In this document: piece by piece, positions 10,008 through 19,499 of the stretch
Position numbering within the stretch: position 1 is the stretch's first letter
Layout of the letters: the number at the start of each line of letters is the position of its first letter
Assembly: GCF_003286085.1 (NCBI RefSeq)
Contig: NW_020825313.1
Coordinates: 4,588,001-4,652,000, forward strand
Direction of reading: 5' to 3'
Source: Drosophila persimilis
Taxonomy: Eukaryota; Arthropoda; Insecta; Diptera; Drosophilidae
DNA length: 64,000 nt
The notes under the pieces: generated by a model
Seen by the model: only the letters and a program-made list of their open reading frames with translations
What the model was told of the DNA's origin: nothing
The model's database searches: none
Program-made: the position numbers and the translations under genes

Positions 10008-10550
10008 CACTAACCATACAGTATATAGATGTGCCAGTTCATACAACGAAAGCGTCACACACTGGCTAGCGCGTTGCGTACCCCAGAGTGACGTCATCAT
10101 GAGAGAGAGAGCGCAGAGAGAACATCTTTGCATGTGTTAGTACACACGCAATATGTTTCGAAAAAAAATGGGAATGTATTCTTTTTCAGATTTTTTGCAC
10201 TCTCTCAGGTCTGGTTCTGTTTTGCCACCAGCATGTTTTAGTGTATGGGTGCACATGCATTCTCACGTACTTTGCGTGTGTGTGTTTAGTATTGCTGGCC
10301 GCTAGAACTGAAATTTGAGTTTGGTTCTTGTTTTGGGTCTTTTGATGGACTGGCCTACCGCCACAAAATAAATGAAGAATGGGCAGATGTGGGGGTATGG
10401 TACACTGGGGCTCGGGAAATGAAATAAAAGCTGTTATTTGTTTGATTTATACCACAAAATATAAAATATTACAATAATATAATTACACATTTATTTCCTT
10501 ATTTTAAACAGGTTTATTATAAATTATAAAAATTATGCAAACGCCGTCGG
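10008..10550 (+). repeat. Left terminal inverted repeat of the Galileo-like element
   Basis: Matches the reverse complement of 11272-11815 from the outermost CAC to the inner GCAAACGCCGTCGG with scattered differences. It includes a 12-bp segment with alternating GA and the 3' part with AATAAATG and TTATTTTAAACAGG. Confidence 0.9.
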
Positions 10551-10923
10551 TTCTCGACTTATTTTTTTATTATAACTAAAACAATGATGTATCTAAATAT
10601 ACAATATAAGATATATACAATATAATATAATATAATATAATATATATAATATAATATACAATATACACACATATGTATGTACACTAAATTATATGAATAT
10701 TCAAATATTAAAGTGGGGAACCATCTTAATAAAATTCTATTCATACATTTTTGCAGAATGGGCATTTTTGGTCTGGCCAAAATAATAAGTACACTGGTGA
10801 TATTTATATATTTGAAAGGATTGGGTAAGGATTTGGTCAAAGGATTGTTGTTTTTTATTGAGTTCCTTCATATTTAAGTACATTTGAGTACTTAAAGTAA
10901 TTCTTACTAAAGTAATTCTTTAG

Positions 10924-11289
10924 ATAGGCCGTACTCCTGAAGAAAGGAAGTTTTCCATAAGTCTTCAAAAAGAAAGGAAAATTCTCCGGGAAATTGCGAA
11001 AAGTCTTGGACGATCGGTATTTTTGGTTCAGAATACTTTTAAATCTAAAGTGCTTATTGAAAATCGAGGGTGGAAGAAGAAATCTTTACAAACAACGGAC
11101 ACCCGCATCATCAGTCTTGCAAAAAAGGATCAGTTCATGTCTTCCAAGGCCAAATACGCTCAAATTGGGAAAGAAAAATCAGGTCTGATGGTTCGTCGGA
11201 GACTACAATATACAGACCTAACAGGACGTATAGACCGAAAAGATTCCTTACTCCGAATAAAAAAAAAAACTCCGACGGCGTTTGCATAA
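10924..11289 (+). pseudogene. Tc1-type transposase, N-terminal fragment
   Basis: About 121 residues are open in one frame. The first half has the Tc1 helix-turn-helix pattern (ERKILREIAKSLGRS), and the second half matches the second DNA-binding domain (TTDTRIISLAKKD, then LTGRIDRKDSLL). The DDE catalytic domain is absent; the frame runs into the right inverted repeat and stops at 11289. It is probably a Tc1 element nested in, or captured by, the Galileo-like transposon. The upstream 10600-10900 is AT-rich with (TATAA)n and no clear coding. Confidence 0.65.
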
Positions 11290-11815
11290 TTTTTATAATT
11301 TATAATAAACCTGTTTAAAATAAGGAAATAAATGTGTAATTATATTATTGAAATATTTTATATTTTGTGGTATAAATCAAACAAATAACAGCTTTTATTT
11401 CATTTCCCGATCCCTAGTGTACCATACCCCCACTTCTACCCATTCTTCATTTATTTTGTGGCGGTAGGCCAGTCCATCAAAAGATCCAAAACAAGAACCA
11501 AACTCAAATTTCAGTTCTAGCGGCCAGCAATACTAAACACACACACGCAAATTACGTGAGAATGCATGTGCACCCATACACTAAAACATGCTGGTGGCAA
11601 AACAGAACCAGACCTGAGAGAGTTCAAAAAATCTGAAAAAGCATACAATCCCATTTTTTTGTCGAAACATATTGCGTGTGTACTAACACATGCAAAGATG
11701 TTCTCTCTGCGCTCTCTCTCTCATGATGACGTCACTCTGGGGTACGCAACACGCTAGCCAGTGTGTGACGCTTTCGTTGTATTAACTGGCACATCTATAT
11801 ACTGTATGGTTAGTG
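11272..11815 (-). repeat. Right terminal inverted repeat of the Galileo-like element
   Basis: Inverted partner of 10008-10550, ending GGTTAGTG at 11815, then the GTAGAAC duplication. Confidence 0.9.
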
Positions 11816-11822
11816 GTAGAAC

Positions 11823-12493
11823 TCATCAAATGATTCGTTCTTCTTCTGCTTCCTTCGGTCTATTGCAGCTCGAATGTTGACGTCTATCCTCTCATCCTTG
11901 ACTCGTACTAACAGTGAAGATTTAAGGTCGGCCCAAACGACCGTCCTAACACTCTTATGGTAGCGCCAATACCAGTCACTGGCACTACCCTCAAAGAGAT
12001 TGCTCACGTATCTCGAAAGCAACTCGAAATTCCCTTCCAATGTTTGGATCGTGAGCGCTTCTACCCGATAAATGAAATCGTCGACGGAAATTCCAGCCCG
12101 CCCAGAGAACCTAAGCTTCCAACTGACTAAAATTTGACTAACACGCTCTGGTCGAATATCCACACTCATGGGGGAGTTCCTGCTGGCTGTTTCGAAAACC
12201 TGAGAGGGCAAGGATTGTGCCGATCCTTCTCCAGCTTGGTTATCCCTCGAATGAACGTACGCTGTATTTGCCAATTGGCCCATGAGAGAGCTGACAATAC
12301 CTTGAAAACCATTAGCGATCGCATTGCTCAGCATCTCGGTTTGTGTCAACGAGGCTTCAGCCATGGCTTCGGCTATCATTTGCTGAAGCTCGTTACTAGG
12401 CGAAGGAGCTACCACCACTTGCGGACCAGCTTCCATAGTTTTGCGGCCGATTGGCCGAAGCAGACGTCGAAGCTCTCTGTGGAGCCCCCACAT
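11823..12493 (-). pseudogene. G1 gag, N-terminal and capsid region
   Basis: An open frame of about 225 residues. After an Ala/Ser/Pro-rich start come helical segments, then a typical Ty3/gypsy capsid pattern: KLRFSGRAGISVDDFIYRV, a spacer, FEGSASDWYWRYHKSVRTVVWADLKSSL shortened to its landmarks WYW and W, and KKNESFDEFY at the insertion point. Gag builds the particle. The upstream RING frame overlaps by about 98 bp in a different phase. Homology of the first 20 residues is doubtful, because they may be out of phase with the real protein. Confidence 0.75.
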
Positions 12494-12779
12494 TGGCTTT
12501 ACTCCTCGAATCAGGTGTTATTGGTACCAATGAAGTTCCAACGGCGTCCCCAGCTTTTTCGTCTAATACATTAAACGTCGATGAGTGAAAAAACGTTTTG
12601 CAGACAGGACAAACCTTCTTATAACCCACTCGTGTGTCAAAACAGGCCCTATGGAAAGTGTGACCACAAGACGTGGTAAGGAGCTGAGCCAAATATTCCA
12701 CATGAGCCTGGCAGATCAAGCACACTCTTTCTTGTATTTCTTCGTCTGCTAAATTCTCGCAACTGCCAAATACGGGCAT
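12396..12779 (-). CDS. RING-H2 finger ORF at the head of the G1 gag
   Basis: A 127-residue frame starting at ATG 12779. Residues about 18-62 follow C-x2-C-x14-C-x-H-x2-H-x2-C-x10-C-x2-C exactly, with landmarks CLIC, SCGHTFH and CPVC. This is a C3H2C3 RING-H2 finger, a fold found in E3 ubiquitin ligases. The C-terminal part is Ser/Ala-rich and overlaps the gag frame; a single indel near 12440 would fuse RING and gag into one protein. It follows the G1 leader on the same strand, so it belongs to the retrotransposon. A RING finger on a Ty3/gypsy Gag is unusual in my knowledge. Confidence 0.7.
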   Translation of the reverse strand: MPVFGSCENLADEEIQERVCLICQAHVEYLAQLLTTSCGHTFHRACFDTRVGYKKVCPVCKTFFHSSTFNVLDEKAGDAVGTSLVPITPDSRSKANVGAPQRASTSASANRPQNYGSWSASGGSSFA

Positions 12780-12970
12780 TGTTTCATACGAATTCTGCCG
12801 ATCCCCGTTTCAGCATAACGGTTTTCAAACGAACGCCTACTAACACTAGGTGCACAACCAAAAACAATAAATAATGAATATAACTATAGGTATTTAAAAA
12901 AAATAAATCTACTTATATAATACTAAAGTAATTAAATAGATAAATAAAATTTAAGAAATTAATAAAAAAA

Positions 12971-14085
12971 CGAGGGGGAACGTTGTGAGTTGCTGCGGAC
13001 ACCGCAACTCTACAGTTATACCCGATACTAAGTCAGTATGGCTCTCCTCCGGCAGACGCCGCTAATATTAAACGACACGACAAAGAGTGCGTGCGAGAGA
13101 GACAGAAAATCAGTCTGAGCGTGACGTCGGGCGCTGCGTAGCCACTGCAAATTGATTTGTTCCTTTTGGCTATAAAAATGATCTGATCTGATCCAGATTC
13201 AGCAATCTAATAGATATGGTCATTATCTATGATTCTGCGTTTTTAGTTTTCTCAAATCTGCAATATTGTGGATGCAACAGATTTTCGTCCTTTGTGGGGG
13301 CGGATGGGGGTGGGGCGAAATTCTGAGATATACGTTTTATAGTGACATCTTAAAGGAGTGTGTGTACCAAATTTGGTTACTCTAGCCTTAATAGTCTCTG
13401 AGATTTGTGGTTGCCTCAGATTTTCGTCCTTTGCGGGGGCGGAAGGGGGTGTGGCGAAATTTGGACAGGAAACGGTCAAGGTCCGATATCACAGGAGTGT
13501 GGATACCAAATTTGGTTGCTCTGGCTTTTATAGGTTCTGAGATCCTTGAACTCATATTTTGCAATTGGCAAAACCGACCATGAAACCTGTGTGTTAGAGT
13601 GAGACAGAGCGAGAAAGAGTGAAATTGTTTTCGTGATTCTGGCTGTAATAATTATACGATCTGGTTCAGATTTTGCACTCTAGAAGATATAGTCATCTTC
13701 TACGATTCTGCGTTTTTAGTTTTCTCGTATCGTCGCAATTGTGGATGCCACAGATTTTCGCCCTTTGTGGGGGCGGAAGTGGGCGGGGCAAAGTTTTGAA
13801 ATATTTTTGGAGCAGTGACATATCACAGAAGTCTGGATCCAAAACATCGTTGCTCTAGCTCTTATAGTCTTTGAGCATTAGGCGCTGAAGGGGACGGACA
13901 GACGGACAGACGGACGGACGGACAGACGGACAGACAGACAGGGCTCAATCGACTCGGCTATTGATGCTGATCAAGAATATATATACTTTATGGGGTCGGA
14001 AACGATTCCTTCTGGACGTTACACACATCCACTTTTACCACAAATCTAATATACCCCAATACTCATTTTGAGTATCGGGTATAAA
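12971..14085 (-). mobile_element. DINE-1/INE-1-type Helitron relic, copy A
   Basis: Left end CGAGGGGGAACGTTGTGAG with an adjacent GAGTTGC...GCAACTC hairpin; right end GAGTATCGGGTATAAAA. The core has a GACGGACAGACG run (13905-13940) and the conserved ATATATACTTTATGGGGTCGG block. It lies in the G1 leader. Non-coding; short apparent ORFs here are artefacts of its repeated internal blocks. Confidence 0.85.
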
Positions 14086-14105
14086 AACAAAGTATCAAAC
14101 AAAAA

Positions 14106-15168
14106 CGAGGGGGAACGTTGTGAGTTGCGGCGGTCACCGCAACTCTACAGTTATACCCGATACTAAGTCAGTATGGCTCACGACACGACAAAGACAGAGA
14201 TGGACGAGAGAGACAGAAAATCAGTCTGAGCATGACGTCGGGCGCTGCGTAGCTACTGCAAATTGATTTGTCGCTTTTGGCTATACAAATTATTCGATCT
14301 GATCCAGATTCAGCAATCTGGTAGATATGGTCATTATCTATGATTCTGCGTTTTTAGTTTTCTCGAATCTGCAATATTGTGGATGCAACAGATTTTCGTC
14401 CTTTGTGGGCGCGGAGAGGGTGGGGCGAAATTTTGAGATATACGTTTTATAGTGACATCTTAAAGGAGTGTGTGTACCAAATTTGGTTACTCTAGCCTTA
14501 ATAGTCTCTGAGATTTGTGGATGCCTCAGATTTTCGTCCTTTGCGGGGGCGGAAGGGGGTCTGGCGAAATTTTGACACAATGGTCAAGGTCCGATATCAC
14601 AGGAGTGTGGATACCAAATTTGGTTAATCTAGCTCTTATGGGTTCTGAGATCCTTGAACTCATATTTTGCAATTGGCAAAACAGACCATGAAACCTGTGT
14701 GTTAGAGAGAGACAGAGCGAGAAAGAATGAAATTGTTTTCTTGATTCTGGCTATAATAACTATACGATCTGGTTCAGATTTTGCACTATAGAATTTATAG
14801 GCATCTTCTACGATTCTGCGCTTTTAGTTTTCTCGTATCGTCGAAATTGTGGATGCCACATTTTTTCGCCCTTTGTGGGGGCGGAAGTGGGCGGGGCACA
14901 GTTTTGAAATATTCTTGTAGCAGTGACATATCACAGAAGTCTGGATCCAACACATCGTTGCTCTAGCTCTTATAGTCTTTGAGCACTAGGCGCTGAAGGG
15001 GACGGACAGACGGACAGACAGACATGGCTCAATCGACTCGGCTATTGATGCTGAACAAGAGTATATATACTTTATGGGGTTGGAAACGATTCCTTCTGGA
15101 CGTTACACACATCCACTTTTACCACAAATCTAATATACCCCAATACTATTTTGAGTATCGGGTACAAA
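14106..15168 (-). mobile_element. DINE-1/INE-1-type Helitron relic, copy B
   Basis: Same structure and orientation as copy A, only 20 bp away, so the two form a direct tandem. Internal blocks differ (GGGCGCGGAGAGGG at about 14410 and a shorter GACGGACAG run). Confidence 0.85.
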
Positions 15169-15780
15169 AATGTGCTAGGACCATGCTTTAGTCAAAAGGG
15201 GATAATAAGATATATCTATGTGTGTCTATGTGTATGATGTTTGCCATGTTCTACATTTACTCAAATACATGCATAAACAAATTAATAATAACCCACAACT
15301 CGTAGCTATAGGCGGTCCGGGTATTTCGCGGTGGGTAATAGTTTTATACCACTTATCCATCCAACGATACCAGATTCCCAGCCCAATGAGTATGAGTCCA
15401 ATTCACAACTCCTTCTTGGTAAATTGAGGCCTTTCACCCACCGTTCCTGATTGGATAATCCAGAAAACAACGTGGAGCATTCTTCCAGCATTGGCCAGAA
15501 AGAACAGGAAGGAAAGAAAGACAAACAAAAAAAGAAAGAAAGAACGAAAAAGAATAGTAATAAGCTCGATGCATCAGGATTCATCATAGGAGCCCGCTTG
15601 GTCACTTACAACGGTGGCTGATCCATCCGAAAGTGAAAAAGCCAAAACAAACATAACAGCATGACAACTGGAAAAACACATCTGTCCCGATACTGGTTGG
15701 GAATGTAAGGTCACATCTACATTTCACAATTTTCACAATCATTTGGGCCTTGCCGGTGTGTTGTCAGTTGCGACAGCTCG
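15169..15780 (-). other. G1 leader between primer site and DINE-1 copies
   Basis: Non-coding leader on the - strand. It has a long A/G-rich stretch (15500-15560), which gives a spurious Phe/Leu-rich ORF, and a possible splice-donor-like GTAAGTGA at about 15600. Confidence 0.45.
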
Positions 15781-15799
15781 GGCCCCACGTTTGGCGCCA
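15781..15799 (-). promoter_or_regulatory. G1 primer binding site, tRNA-Lys type
   Basis: The - strand reads TGGCGCCAAACGTGGGGCC, which from memory is complementary to the 3' end of tRNA-Lys with one mismatch in the core. It lies 14 nt inside the end of the LTR. tRNA-Lys priming is known for Osvaldo-type elements. Confidence 0.8.
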
Positions 15800-15813
15800 A
15801 ATAATAAACTAAC

Positions 15814-16685
15814 TGTAGCATATTGGATATTAGAAACCTTCAAGGAAGGCTGAGCAGGTGATGGTTCGTCTCGCCTACGGGCACGTGCTTGTTCCGGCTT
15901 CCGTCTCATCGGCAAGAAATGGGGGGGTTTTTATTTCCCAGAACGGACGGGACACAGCTCTACTCCAACAATCAATATAACACAGATACAGTAACGTTCA
16001 TTAAAATTTCACGTGCAAGCGAAGTATCGGACACAAATACGAACATGAGCAAATACACCTAACCACGTACACGGACACATACACACATACGAGTCGTGAC
16101 ACGGTGTTGTTGTGACCACTTATTCCCACCCTACCATGATCACCGCTCCCGGTTCATCCGGTGATCCCATAAAGAAGACTTTTACAGCCTCCTATCCAAC
16201 CACATTACCCTCCTTGGCCCAGCATGGTCCCCGCATATAGAACTCTAGCACCAATTCATGTTAAATACTATATTTCATATTGAGCAATAGAGCGCGCATC
16301 GCAACTAGTAACTTAGTAAATTATTAACTCTTAATAATACCATTTCGATTGAAAAAAAACTTACAAATTGAAAGAAGGGCAGTATGCATATATCTAACTT
16401 TTATATTAGGTAAATAGATAAATAAATAAATATGCAAAAGAAAGGCTATCCAGGGAATGTAAAACTGTCCGCAGCGATCGTTATGGCAGGTCAGTTATTT
16501 AATTGCATTAATTGCAAGCAAACGCAAGCTGAAAGCAGAAAGGAGAGTCAGAGCGACCAGCCTCGCATCTTCCCTTTTGCGCCTTGTTCGTAAGATAACT
16601 GTTTCTTATGCGCGGCGTATGCGCTTATAGTTGCCAGCGGGGCATAAGGGATACCCTCCGTTAAGCGAAAAAGCTCTTGACTACA
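15814..16685 (-). repeat. 5' LTR of the Osvaldo-like element G1
   Basis: 872 bp with TGTAG...CTACA ends. On the - strand it precedes the tRNA-Lys primer site. It is nearly identical to 27074-27945. The G1 3' LTR is missing; BEL-A is joined there instead. Confidence 0.8.
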
Positions 16686-16690
16686 TGAGT

Positions 16691-17721
16691 TTTTATACCC
16701 GATACTCAAAATGAGTATTGGGGTATATTAGACTTGTGGTACAAGTGGATGTGTGTAACGTCCAGAAGGAATCGTTTCCGACCCCATAAAGTATATATAT
16801 TTTTGATCAGCATCAATAGCCGAGTCGATTGAGTCATGTCTGTCTGTCCGTCTGTCTGTCTGTCCGTCCGTCCGTCTGTCCGTCAACTTCAGCGCCTAAT
16901 GCTCATAGACTATAAGAGCTAGAGCAACGATGTTTTGGATCCAGACTTCAGTGATATGTCACTGCTACAAAAATATTTCAAAATCGTAGAAGATGACTAT
17001 ATCTTCTAGAGTGCAAAATCTGAACCAGATCGTATAATTATTATAGTCAGAATCAAGAAAACAATTTCACTCTTTCTCGCTCTGTCTCTCTCTAACACAC
17101 AGGTTTCATGGTCGGTTTTGCCAATTGCAAAATATGAGTTCAAGGATCTCAGAACCCATAAGAGCTAGAGCAACCAAATTTGGTATCCACACTCCTGTGA
17201 TATCGGACCTTGACCATTTTGTGTCAAAATTTCGCCAGACCCCCTTCTGCCCCCGCAAAGGATGAAAATCTGAGGCATCCACAAATCTCAGAGACTATTA
17301 AGGCTAGAGTAACCAAATTTGGTACACACACTCCTTTAAGATGTCACTATAAAACGTATATCTCAAAATTTCGCCCCACCCTCTCCGCGCCCACAAAGGA
17401 CGAAAATCTGTTGCATCCACAATATTGCAGATTCGAGAAAACTAAAAAAGCAGAATCATAGAGCGCAACCATATCTATCAGATTGCTGAATCTGGATCAG
17501 ATCGGATAATTTTTATAGCCGAAAAGAAAAAAACTATTTTCAGTGGCTACGCAGCGCCCGACGTCACGCTCAGACTGATTTTCTGTTTCTCTCGCACGCA
17601 TTCTTTGTCGTGTCGTTTAAGATTAGCGGCGTCTGCCGGAGGAGAGCCATACTGACTTAGTATCGGGTATAACTGTAGAGTTGCGGTGTCCGCAGCAACT
17701 CACAACGTTCCCCCTCGTTTT
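16691..17721 (+). mobile_element. DINE-1/INE-1-type Helitron relic, copy C
   Basis: Starts TTTTATACCCGATACTC right after the G1 LTR and ends CACAACGTTCCCCCTCG. It has a GTCTGTCCGTC run at 16840-16880. Near 16983 it lacks about 95 bp that copies A, E and F retain; copy D shares this deletion. Confidence 0.85.
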
Positions 17722-18540
17722 TTATTTCGGATCACTTACGGCATTGTTTTGATTGGTTTCAATAAACGCGTTGAAACAGCGATGAGAGCGCTTCCATGGA
17801 CTGCGGCAGCGTTCCTAAAACGAAAACTGGAGAAATAATTTTACAAAAAAACCTCACGTTCCCCTCTGCGGTTCAACCGGTGTTCACTTTCGCCCTGTCA
17901 CACATTTCACTTGCGCTTTCATTCGAAAGAATTTACAACAAAAAAACGAAAGAAATTTACTAAGCTAATTAAACTTATGACAATATAAAATAAACTAGGA
18001 ATCAGCGGTTACACTGATGAATAAAAAAAACGACAGTCGTTGCCGCCGGCTTCACATCTGGGCACCCCTCGTCACTTCGTAAGAGGAAAAGAAACCAGGT
18101 CTAGGTCCAGATCTATATTTCGGGTAGAAAGTGCTTGACCGTTTACATCGCTTTAATAACTTCCGCAGAATTGGACGGCCTCCAATATATTCCGGTTCCG
18201 CGACAAATAAGCAGCTCGCGCCCGCAAGCGACTGATGAGCATATCTTTCGGCCTAAGCGTTGGGAATTTTTGGTACGGAGCGGTAGTTGGGCTTGGAGCA
18301 TAAGTCCCTCGTAGCGAGCGAAGGCCCTAATATCGAGGAAATTGGTGTTGCGAGCTTTCGTATTGGGGTTCAGACAGGTATTAAAAGATTGCCCGAAGTT
18401 TAAGCTGGTACTAACCGCCAACCTGGAAAATGAAATTCCTATAATACAAAAGGCACTACCCTATGCTACGAGTGTATGTGGTGTATATAAGCAACGCTGA
18501 GCAACATACCAATTGAAATTGGCACTTAATACACTTTTAA
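17722..18540. other. Unassigned sequence
   Basis: About 0.8 kb between DINE-1 copy C and the next recognisable segment. The only sizeable frame (18143-18421, - strand, 92 residues, Arg/Leu-rich) matches no family I know. Probably further LTR-element remains. Confidence 0.3.
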
Positions 18541-18990
18541 TTTATTTTTCTCGGTAGGATTATATTCCAATAAACGCACAATATTTTTTCTTTGTTGCAT
18601 TCAGCTGTCACGATCTTTTCCCGGTCTTTTTTCATTTTTTTCTCTTTATACTTGGACTGGCCAAAAATAGCACGTCTGCCTTCGCCAACAGTTTTTCTTC
18701 TAAGAGATCGAGGCTAGCTCTGAACAGTCTGAGACCGCCAGTACAGCGTTAAAATCGGCAATCCTCCATTTTCGAATTGACGCCGTAATTATTCTACAAG
18801 TTTCAAGCCAAAAAAAAAAACGCTCTCCTTCGTTTACCTTTTGACTTGAATTGCGGCGGCATTTGAGTAACATATAAATTAGAACAATATCCCTTCTTGG
18901 TACTTTTCTAAATGTTCCCTTTTGTGTATTTATACCTATTTACATATATACGTTACTCTTTCTGTCTCTCCCTTACGCACTTTTTGCACT
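18541..18990 (-). other. Segment related to the G1 3' region
   Basis: 18900-18980 matches 2175-2250 (shared GTACTTTTCTAAATG and GTGTAT blocks), without the BEL-A LTR. The rest is AT-rich and non-coding. It is probably the 3' untranslated part of a second Osvaldo-like copy. Confidence 0.35.
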
Positions 18991-19029
18991 CAGCAATTCA
19001 AAACGTTTCCCCTCGTTTTCTTCTTTTCT

Positions 19030-19214
19030 CTGTGGTTCGCGCCAAAAAAACGTGCAATAAGCAGATCATCCATGACCAACCGAGTATCCTTTGCTGGCTC
19101 TGCGATAGCGTAGTGCACGCAAAATGCGCTGGGTTTAACGGCCTCGTGGGTGATGACATCGCTGCTGGCGATGCAGATTCGGTAGCCGAATTCATCGCGT
19201 CGGAAAATGTGTAG
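19030..19214 (+). pseudogene. CR1 ORF1 fragment with PHD finger
   Basis: Starts inside a PHD-type zinc finger (CWLCDSVVHAKCAGF). After about 45 residues it jumps, by deletion, to the acidic linker DSVAEFIASENV and stops. The fuller version is on the - strand at 41340-42038. Confidence 0.7.
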
Positions 19215-19499
19215 CCAAGTATGTCTGCAGCGTCCGTGTCCGTGGTGTGCGCAAGCTCACTAGCCGTCCGTCAATTCCGATCCCACCAGTAAATAGACGT
19301 TCCGGACCTCCAGATATTGCCACCACAGGTACTAGGCCTGTGGTGACTAAACCACTGGTGGGAGCTCCGCCAAATTTTGGCCGGAGCATTTGGTGGTGAA
19401 GGAGTTTAAGGCTAAGAAGAAGAATAGGCCCCCCATATCCCTTCCAAATCTTTCCAGTGTGCCACCCTCAACTTCCTCTTCCTCAACTTCCCGTCTTGC

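Larger units (their letters stand above)
10008..11815. mobile_element. Galileo/Foldback-like DNA transposon (P superfamily?), in G1 gag
   Basis: An 1808-bp element with very long inverted repeats (about 543 bp each). It is flanked by a perfect 7-bp direct repeat, GTAGAAC, at 10001-10007 and 11816-11822. Both ends read CACTAACCATACAG inward. Seven-bp duplications and long terminal inverted repeats are characteristic of Galileo and relatives; the duplication also fits the GTANTAC preference I recall, with one mismatch. The G1 gag frame is seamless once the element is excised, so the boundaries are firm. No P-type transposase remains. A Tc1-type fragment lies inside. The alternative, a Tc1 element starting at TACAGT, is weaker because symmetry and duplication extend past the TA. 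Confidence 0.65.

Noticed and set aside
10559..10840. Tyr/Ile-rich 93-codon ORF in the Galileo-like element
   Set aside because: Translation of an AT-rich (TATAA)n tract.
13900..13945. Short regular GGACGGACAGAC repeats resembling a CRISPR array (also at 16840, 28100, 30270, 31690)
   Set aside because: They are the internal microsatellite of DINE-1 relics, without unique spacers, in a eukaryotic genome.
15306..15605. 99-codon Phe/Leu-rich ORF, possible membrane protein
   Set aside because: Produced by a purine-rich simple sequence in the G1 leader.
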